Source: Actinomycetes bacterium
Lineage (GTDB): Bacteria > Actinomycetota > Actinomycetes > Mycobacteriales > Mycobacteriaceae
Direction: 5' to 3'
Length of the DNA stretch: 28,925 nucleotides
NCBI GenBank assembly: GCA_023460175.1
Contig: JAEWRC010000126.1
Span: 1-28,925 of the forward strand
Positions 24,556 to 28,925 of the stretch are shown in pieces. The first letter of the stretch is position 1. Each line of letters begins with the position of its first letter. The position numbers and the translations under genes are program-made. Below the pieces are notes generated by a model. That model did no database searches, had not been told where the DNA came from, and worked only from the letters and a program-made list of their open reading frames with translations.

Positions 24556-25572
24556 CTAACCAGCACCGGCCCCGTGTCCGGCGGGCACCCGCTCCCCCTC
24601 GGCCGTCGGCCCGGGCGGGGTGCCGTCGCCGAATGGCCTGCCGCCCAGTTCTTCTCGGCCGTGCGGGGTGAGCCACACCGAGAGGTCGGGACCCTTGGGC
24701 ACCACCTGGGTCGGGTTGACGTCGGCATGAACGATGTAATAATGCTGCTTGATCTGCACGAAGTCCGTGGTGTCGCCGAATCCCGGCGTCTGGAACAGGT
24801 CGCGGGCGTAGCCCCACAGCACGGGCAGTTCGGTCAGCTTCTGCCGGTTGCACTTGAAATGGCCGTGGTAGACGGCGTCGAAGCGGGCCAGGGTGGTGAA
24901 CAACCGCACGTCGGCCTCGGTGATCGTGTCCCCGACCAGGTACCGCCGGCCGCTCAACCGCTCCGAAAGCCAGTCCAGCGCGGTGAACAACCGGTCGTAG
25001 GCCGCGTCGTAGGCGTCCTGGCCGCCGGCGAACCCGCAGCGGTAGACGCCGTTGTTGACCTCGGTGTAGACCCGCTGGGCCACCTCGTCGATCTCGGCGC
25101 GCAACGGTTCGGGATAGAGCTGCGGCGCCCCGGGCCGGTGGTGCGCGGTCCATTCGGTGGACAGGTCCAGGGTGAGCTGCGCGAAGTCGTTGGTGACGAC
25201 CTCGCCGGTGGGCACGTCGACGATCGCCGGGACCGTGATGCCCTTCGGGTAGTCCGGGAATCGCTTCAGGTAGGCGTCGCGCAGCCGCGGGATCTTCAGC
25301 ACCGGGTCGAGCCCGTCCGGGTCCAGGTCGAAGGTCCAGCTCCGCTGGTCATGCGTGGGGCCGCAGAACCCGATGGAAAGCACGTCCTCGAGCCCCAGCA
25401 GCCGCCGGACGATGATCGCCCGATTGGCCCACGGGCAGGCCCGGGCGACGATCAGCCGGTACCGGCCGGGTTCCACCGGATACCCGTCACGACCGTCGGC
25501 CGTGATGCGGGTGGTGATGTAGTTGGTGTCGCGGTTGAACTCCCCGCCGCTGGCTACGTAGGAATCGGGCAT
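24556..25572 (-). CDS. Xi-class GST / glutathionyl-hydroquinone reductase-like protein
   Basis: A 338-residue protein of the YqjG/PcpF group. The thioredoxin-like N-terminal half (to about 160) has the catalytic Cys46 in ARACPWANRA and the family's GFCGPTHDQRSW region. The helical C-terminal half has YTEVNNGVYRCGFAGGQDAY and the dimer segments LARFDAVYHGHFKCN and QIKQHYYIVHADVNPT. These enzymes reductively remove glutathione from quinol conjugates. Mycobacteria make mycothiol rather than glutathione, so the natural thiol partner is uncertain. A Pro/Gly-rich C-terminal tail extends past the core domain. It lies 28 bp after cspB and 9 bp before nfo. Confidence 0.88.
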   Translation of the reverse strand: MPDSYVASGGEFNRDTNYITTRITADGRDGYPVEPGRYRLIVARACPWANRAIIVRRLLGLEDVLSIGFCGPTHDQRSWTFDLDPDGLDPVLKIPRLRDAYLKRFPDYPKGITVPAIVDVPTGEVVTNDFAQLTLDLSTEWTAHHRPGAPQLYPEPLRAEIDEVAQRVYTEVNNGVYRCGFAGGQDAYDAAYDRLFTALDWLSERLSGRRYLVGDTITEADVRLFTTLARFDAVYHGHFKCNRQKLTELPVLWGYARDLFQTPGFGDTTDFVQIKQHYYIVHADVNPTQVVPKGPDLSVWLTPHGREELGGRPFGDGTPPGPTAEGERVPAGHGAGAG

Positions 25573-25600
25573 GCCACCAGCATGCCCGTCTCCCCGCGCT

Positions 25601-26014
25601 TTAAGCGTCGAGTTCGTGCGCGACCGCCTTGACCACCTCGGAGACCCGGCGGGCGACCTTGCGATCGGGGTAGCGCCCCTTGCGCAACTCGGGCTGCACC
25701 GTGCCCTCGAGCAGCGTGATCATGTCCTCGACCATGCCGTGCAGCTCGTCGGGGGTGTGCTTGCGCTCCGGCGGACCGGCGGCCTCCCGCCGGGTGCGGG
25801 ACAGGCTGGGCGGCGGATCGATGAGCTTGAGGCTCAACGCCTGCGGGCCGCGGCGGCCGGCGGCCACGCCGAACTCGACCCGCTGGCCGGCCTTGAGGCT
25901 TTCCACCCCCGCGGGCAGCGCGGACGCGCGGACGTAGACGTCCTCCCCCTCCTCCTGGGACAGGAAGCCGAAGCCCTTTTCGGCGTCATACCACTTCACC
26001 CGGCCGGTCGGCAC
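25601..26014 (-). CDS. cspB: Cold-shock domain protein CspB with C-terminal extension
   Basis: A 137-residue protein. Residues 1-68 are a cold-shock domain with RNP1-like KGFGFLS and RNP2-like DVYVRASAL. Here valine-tyrosine replaces the common VFVH, as in M. tuberculosis Rv0871. The extension (about 70-137) is helical and charged: HTPDELHGMVEDMITLLEGT, then RKGRYPDRKVARRVSEVVKA. The domain binds single-stranded RNA or DNA and the extension may mediate other contacts. GTG at 26014 (VPTGRVKWYD) matches the family start; GTG at 26023 would add three residues. Probably first gene of cspB-reductase-nfo. A perfect inverted repeat lies 60 bp upstream. Confidence 0.92.
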   Translation of the reverse strand: MPTGRVKWYDAEKGFGFLSQEEGEDVYVRASALPAGVESLKAGQRVEFGVAAGRRGPQALSLKLIDPPPSLSRTRREAAGPPERKHTPDELHGMVEDMITLLEGTVQPELRKGRYPDRKVARRVSEVVKAVAHELDA

Positions 26015-26073
26015 TGGTCTCACCCGCTTGTCATACGGGCCGCCGATGCGGGCGGCCTCCACCGTCACATAAC

Positions 26074-26103
26074 AGTGCGCCCCGCCTGCGCAGGGCGCAC
26101 TGA
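26074..26103. repeat. Perfect 10-bp inverted repeat upstream of cspB
   Basis: CAGTGCGCCC (26074-26083) and GGGCGCACTG (26094-26103) are exact reverse complements around a 10-nt spacer. The site lies in the 166-bp gap between divergent cspB and yccF, 60 bp from cspB and 78 bp from yccF. It could be an operator or a leader hairpin in the cspB mRNA. There is no T-run on either side. Confidence 0.75.
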
Positions 26104-26154
26104 CGCTTGATCCTACTCGGCTGACCCCGCCGCCAACATCCGTGTTAACTCGGT

Positions 26155-26178
26155 AGTCTGGCCGTACCGCTGGAGGAG
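26155..26178 (+). promoter_or_regulatory. Candidate yccF-moaA2-moaD2 promoter -10 and ribosome-binding site
   Basis: TAGTCT at 26155-26160 fits TANNNT and would give a start near 26167. GGAGGAG at 26172-26178 is a strong ribosome-binding site ahead of the yccF ATG at 26181. Confidence 0.4.
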
Positions 26179-26180
26179 AG

Positions 26181-26588
26181 ATGCGCCTGATACTGAACGT
26201 GATCTGGTTGATCTTCGGCGGCTTGTGGTTGGCGCTGGGGTACCTGCTGGCCGCCCTGATCTCCTTCGTGTTGATCGTCACCATCCCGTTCGGATTCGCG
26301 GCGCTGCGCATCGCGTCGTTCGCGCTGTGGCCGTTCGGCCGCACCGTCGTCGACAAGCCCGGCACCCGGCCCGGCGCACTCGTCGGCAACATCATCTGGA
26401 TCATCCTGTTCGGCTGGTGGCTGGCGCTCGGGCACCTGCTGAGCGCCATCGCGATGGCCGTCACGATCATCGGCATCCCGCTGGCGCTGGCCGACCTGAA
26501 GATGATCCCCATCTCGCTGCTGCCGCTCGGCAAGGACATCGTGCCGGTGGATCAGGCGCGCCAGGACCCGATCGGACTGCCGCGATGA
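26181..26588 (+). CDS. YccF-family inner membrane protein
   Basis: A 135-residue membrane protein made of two repeated YccF (DUF307) modules: ILNVIWLIFGGLWLALGYLL and VGNIIWIILFGWWLALGHLL each open a hairpin of membrane helices, followed by IVTIPFGFAALRIASFALWP and IIGIPLALADLKMIPISLLP. The internal duplication is plain by eye. It matches M. tuberculosis Rv0870c. Function unknown in the family. The ribosome-binding site GGAGGAG precedes the ATG, and its stop overlaps the moaA2 start by 4 nt (ATGA), so it is translated with the molybdopterin genes. Confidence 0.88.
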   Translation: MRLILNVIWLIFGGLWLALGYLLAALISFVLIVTIPFGFAALRIASFALWPFGRTVVDKPGTRPGALVGNIIWIILFGWWLALGHLLSAIAMAVTIIGIPLALADLKMIPISLLPLGKDIVPVDQARQDPIGLPR

Positions 26589-27637
26589 CGGTGACCTCCT
26601 TGGGACTGCCGACAGTCTTCCGGCCGGTGGGCGAAGCACCGGGCACCGGAGGGCTGATCGATACGTTCGGCCGGGTGGCCACCGATCTGCGGGTCTCCCT
26701 GACCGATCGGTGCAATCTGCGCTGCACCTATTGCATGCCGGCCGAGGGGCTGGACTGGCTGGCCAACGAGCAGGTGCTGAGCACCGAGGAACTGGTCCGG
26801 CTGCTCCGCATCGCCGTGACCCGGCTGGGCATCACCAACATCCGGTTCACCGGCGGCGAACCGCTGCTGGCCAAGGACCTCGACCGGGTCATCGCGGCGA
26901 CCGCCGCCCTGCGGCCCCGGCCGCAGATCGCGCTGACCACCAACGGCGTCGCGCTGCACCGTCGGGCCCGCGCCCTGGCCGAGGCCGGCCTGGACCGGGT
27001 CAACGTCTCGCTCGACACCGTCGACGCCACCCACTTCGCGGCGATCACCCGTCGGGACCGGCTCGACGACGTCATCGCGGGGCTGGCCGCCGCGCAGCGC
27101 GCCGGGCTGCGGCCGGTGAAGGTCAACGCGGTGCTGGACCCGCAGACCGGCCGCGACGACGTCGTGGCGCTGCTGCGGTTCTGCCTGGAGCACGACTATC
27201 AGTTGCGGGTCATCGAGCAGATGCCGCTGGATGCCGGACACAGCTGGGAACGCGGCAGTGTGCTGACCGCCGCCGAGATCCTCGAGACCCTGCGCGGGCA
27301 CTTCACGCTGACCCCGGACACCGCGCCGCGCGGATCCGCGCCCGCCCAGCTGTGGCGCGTCGACGGCGGCACGGCCACGGTGGGTGTGATCGCCTCGGTG
27401 TCCGAGGCGTTCTGCGCGGCCTGCGACCGCACCCGGCTGACGGCCGACGGCCAGGTGCGCAACTGTCTTTTCGCGACCACGGAGACCGATCTGCGCACCC
27501 TGCTGCGCGACGGCTCCGACGACGACGCCATCGAAGCGGCCTGGCGTTCGGCGATGTGGCAGAAGGCCGCGGGCCACGGCATCAACGACCCGAGCTTCGT
27601 TCAGCCGGCACGGCCCATGAGTGCGATAGGTGGATGA
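26585..27637 (+). CDS. moaA2: GTP 3',8-cyclase MoaA2 (molybdenum cofactor)
   Basis: A 350-residue radical-SAM enzyme that, with MoaC, turns GTP into cyclic pyranopterin monophosphate, the first step of molybdenum cofactor synthesis. The radical-SAM cluster motif is CNLRCTYC (Cys43, 47, 50), followed by RFTGGEPLL and NVSLDTVDATHF. The C-terminal second 4Fe-4S site has Cys in EAFCAACDRTRL and later VRNCLF. The chain ends in the Gly-Gly required by MoaA proteins (SAIGG). It corresponds to M. tuberculosis Rv0869c. The start is ATG at 26585, coupled to the yccF stop. No moaC lies in the window; it must be elsewhere. Confidence 0.95.
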   Translation: MTVTSLGLPTVFRPVGEAPGTGGLIDTFGRVATDLRVSLTDRCNLRCTYCMPAEGLDWLANEQVLSTEELVRLLRIAVTRLGITNIRFTGGEPLLAKDLDRVIAATAALRPRPQIALTTNGVALHRRARALAEAGLDRVNVSLDTVDATHFAAITRRDRLDDVIAGLAAAQRAGLRPVKVNAVLDPQTGRDDVVALLRFCLEHDYQLRVIEQMPLDAGHSWERGSVLTAAEILETLRGHFTLTPDTAPRGSAPAQLWRVDGGTATVGVIASVSEAFCAACDRTRLTADGQVRNCLFATTETDLRTLLRDGSDDDAIEAAWRSAMWQKAAGHGINDPSFVQPARPMSAIGG

Positions 27638-27638
27638 G

Positions 27639-27908
27639 ATGACCGACGTACAGACCGGGATTTCGGTGACGCTGCGCTACTTCGCGGCCGCCAGCGCGGC
27701 CGCCGGCACCGAACAAGAGGTGCTGGAGGTCCGCCCCGGCACCAGCGTGCGCGACGTGGTCGCCGCACTGGCCGAACGCGACGCGGAATTGTCGCGGGTG
27801 CTGGCCCGGTGCTCCTATCTGTGCGACGGCGTCGCGGTGCGTGACCTGGACACGACGGTGAAATCCGGACAAACCCTCGACGTTCTGCCTCCGTTTGCTG
27901 GCGGATAA
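27639..27908 (+). CDS. moaD2: Molybdopterin synthase small subunit MoaD2
   Basis: An 89-residue ubiquitin-fold sulfur carrier ending in the required Gly-Gly (VLPPFAGG), which is adenylated and thiocarboxylated before donating sulfur to the pterin. Other conserved parts are VTLRYFAAASAAAG and RCSYLCDGVAVRD. It matches M. tuberculosis Rv0868c. The ATG at 27639 lies 1 nt past the moaA2 stop; a GTG at 27630 would overlap the moaA2 end. Third gene of yccF-moaA2-moaD2. The large subunit moaE is not in this window. Confidence 0.94.
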   Translation: MTDVQTGISVTLRYFAAASAAAGTEQEVLEVRPGTSVRDVVAALAERDAELSRVLARCSYLCDGVAVRDLDTTVKSGQTLDVLPPFAGG

Positions 27909-27909
27909 C

Positions 27910-27925
27910 CGTGATTTGTGTCACA
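27910..27925. promoter_or_regulatory. CRP-type (cAMP receptor protein) binding site upstream of rpfA
   Basis: CGTGA-N6-TCACA matches the CRP consensus TGTGA-N6-TCACA at 9 of 10 positions and contains GTG-N8-CAC. It starts 2 bp past the moaD2 stop. In M. tuberculosis the CRP protein Rv3676 is known to act on rpfA, which supports this reading. An overlapping dyad CGTGAT-N9-ATCACG (27910-27930) covers the same bases. Confidence 0.65.
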
Positions 27926-28005
27926 TCACGACCCGGTCACGGAATGGCCACAGCCCGGTAGCGGTCAATACTGACCTGCAGCAACCGCGCCATTTCTTGG
28001 GCATT

Positions 28006-28011
28006 TAGAGT
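28006..28011 (+). promoter_or_regulatory. Possible rpfA -10 element
   Basis: TAGAGT fits TANNNT and would begin a leader near 28018, upstream of the riboswitch. TACCGT at 28080-28085 is an alternative. No -35 is convincing, so the choice is weak. Confidence 0.25.
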
Positions 28012-28066
28012 CCCTTTAAGGTTTGCCACCTGCGGAAACGCCGTTTGGGGTAAAAGGTGACGCAGC

Positions 28067-28099
28067 GTCGGCCAGCAGTTACCGTCGTCTCTGGCCGGC
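28067..28099 (+). other. Strong hairpin in the rpfA leader
   Basis: GTCGGCCAG (28067-28075) pairs with CTGGCCGGC (28091-28099), nine pairs including one G-T, around a 15-nt loop. It lies between moaD2 and the riboswitch. It may end the moa transcript or be part of the rpfA leader; no T-run follows. Confidence 0.5.
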
Positions 28100-28137
28100 C
28101 GAGTGTTACCGAGCGGCGGGCCCTCCCCTTCCTGATT

Positions 28138-28332
28138 GCGCCGAGCTCCATCCGTCGGGCAGGGGTGCCGACGAACACCACGGATGGATACGGGGGACCC
28201 AACCGGTCCGCCGAAATCGGACCCGGGGCCGCCAGCGGCCCCTTGGGGTGAAGCCGAAGTCAGACCCTCCCGGGGATGACTGCGGCCGGGCAACCTCTCC
28301 AGCCCGAACCCGACAGCTGACCTCGTGGGCGC
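28138..28332 (+). ncRNA. ydaO-class c-di-AMP riboswitch in the rpfA leader
   Basis: The segment carries the hallmarks of the ydaO/yuaA family. A closing stem GCGCC (28138-28142) / GGCGC (28328-28332) encloses a long arm CCATCCGT / ACGGATGG leading into ACGGGGGACCC. Next are a GGGGCC / GGCCCC hairpin, the conserved TTGGGGTGAA (28243-28252), and the conserved 3' block CCCGAACCCGACAGCTGACC (28303-28322). The rpfA ribosome-binding region follows directly (28337-28344). This class senses cyclic di-AMP and usually turns expression off when bound; it is known ahead of rpf genes in actinobacteria. Confidence 0.9.
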
Positions 28333-28355
28333 ACACAGAGAGGACTGACCGACGT

Positions 28356-28925
28356 ATGAGCGGACGGCACCGTAAGCCCAGCGAGGCGAACAAGAACGTA
28401 GCGAAGATCGCCTTCACGGGCGCCGTGATCGGTGGCACCGGTCTGGGCCTGGCCAGTCAGGCCGGCGCAGCGACCGACGCCGAGTGGGACACCGTCGCCC
28501 GCTGCGAGTCCGGCGGCAACTGGGCCATCAACACCGGCAACGGCTATCACGGCGGCCTGCAGTTCGCCCCCGGTACCTGGTCTGGCCACGGCGGCGGCGA
28601 GTTCGCCTCCCGGGCCCATCAGGCCACCAAGGAACAGCAGATCGCGGTGGCCGAGCGGGTGCTCGCCACGCAGGGCAAGGGCGCCTGGCCGGTGTGCGGT
28701 CGCGGCCTGTCGGGTCCGACCCCGCGCAACGTCGTCGACACCGTCGAGGCTCCCGTGGAAGATGCCGGTGCACCCGCCCCGCTGGGCGCACCGTTGCCGC
28801 CCGCCCCCGAGGGTCTCCCGCCAGCCCCAGAGGCGCCGCCGGCCCCGCCCGTCGACATCGCACCCCCGCCGCCTCCGCCGCCGGCCCCCGAGGCCGTCCC
28901 GGTCGACTTCGTCGCACCCCCGGCC
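28356..28925 (+). CDS. rpfA: Resuscitation-promoting factor RpfA, 5' part
   Basis: The gene runs off the right edge; 190 residues are visible. It begins MSGRHRKPSE with a signal segment (about 15-39, ending GAAT). The Rpf catalytic domain follows (about 40-118): DAEWDTVARCESGGNWAINT with catalytic Glu51, GNGYHGGLQFAPGTW, and WPVCGRGLSG; Cys50 and Cys114 can form the family disulfide. From about 120 the chain becomes rich in Pro and Ala, as in M. tuberculosis RpfA (Rv0867c). The enzyme cleaves peptidoglycan and promotes regrowth of dormant cells. AGAGAGGA lies 11 nt before the ATG, rather far. Expression is likely set by a CRP site and a c-di-AMP riboswitch. Confidence 0.95.
   Translation, partial: MSGRHRKPSEANKNVAKIAFTGAVIGGTGLGLASQAGAATDAEWDTVARCESGGNWAINTGNGYHGGLQFAPGTWSGHGGGEFASRAHQATKEQQIAVAERVLATQGKGAWPVCGRGLSGPTPRNVVDTVEAPVEDAGAPAPLGAPLPPAPEGLPPAPEAPPAPPVDIAPPPPPPPAPEAVPVDFVAPPA

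Noticed and set aside
27963..27976. The dyad GGTCAATACTGACC, with an 11-bp copy (GGTCAATACTG) at 21497-21507 upstream of DUF3027.
   Set aside because: An 11-bp match is expected by chance many times in a window this size, and the second copy lacks the other arm.
27937..28293. A 118-codon minus-strand frame in the rpfA leader.
   Set aside because: It covers the riboswitch on the opposite strand and has no family resemblance or ribosome-binding site.

Overview
The window is very GC-rich, gene-dense actinobacterial chromosome. It almost certainly comes from a non-tuberculous Mycobacterium/Mycolicibacterium. From memory, the gene order follows the M. tuberculosis block Rv0904c (accD3) to Rv0867c (rpfA) in reverse: accD3, prrA, arfABC, Rv0897c-like oxidoreductase, gltA2, citA, glyoxalase-like protein, fprB, diiron oxygenase, serC, sepH, DUF2537, trmH-type methylase, marR, DUF2530, MFS transporter, DUF2771, cspB, yccF, moaA2, moaD2, rpfA. 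No database search was possible, so the species is not named. No tRNA, rRNA, CRISPR array, insertion sequence or prophage was seen. This is a stable core region, not an island.

Left part (1-7140): the 3' end of accD3 runs tail to tail into an asymmetric heterodimeric ABC exporter (two overlapping genes). The exporter is divergent from the response regulator gene prrA. The expected partner kinase gene prrB is missing: prrA stops 9 bp before the convergent arfC stop. The minus-strand arfA-arfB-arfC operon encodes an OmpA-like envelope protein and two small membrane proteins, and is followed by an FKBP-type isomerase. A hairpin with a T-run sits between arfA and the isomerase, oriented to stop plus-strand (antisense) transcription.

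Middle part (7141-18300): central metabolism genes. Two citrate synthases (gltA2 and citA) flank a TetR regulator and pdxH. A VOC protein is followed by a minus-strand pair, an AurF-like diiron oxygenase and the ferredoxin-ferredoxin reductase fusion FprB, which look like an oxygenase with its own electron donor. serC (serine and PLP biosynthesis) and sepH (FtsZ-associated division factor) follow.

Right part (18300-28925): a minus-strand marR-trmH-DUF2537 operon is divergent from a DUF2530-SRPBCC pair, with a candidate MarR operator between them. Next come DUF3027, an MFS transporter coupled to DUF2771, and a tight minus-strand cspB-quinone reductase-endonuclease IV group that reads as a stress operon. 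A perfect 10-bp inverted repeat lies upstream of cspB. yccF-moaA2-moaD2 are closely packed, with the first two genes overlapping. The window ends in rpfA (partial), whose 447-nt leader contains a CRP-type site and a clear ydaO-class (c-di-AMP) riboswitch, so two cyclic-nucleotide signals may converge on one muralytic enzyme.

No wholly new multi-gene system is evident. The most unusual points are the prrB-less prrA, the cspB-reductase-endonuclease IV group, the oxygenase-FprB pair and the layered rpfA control region.
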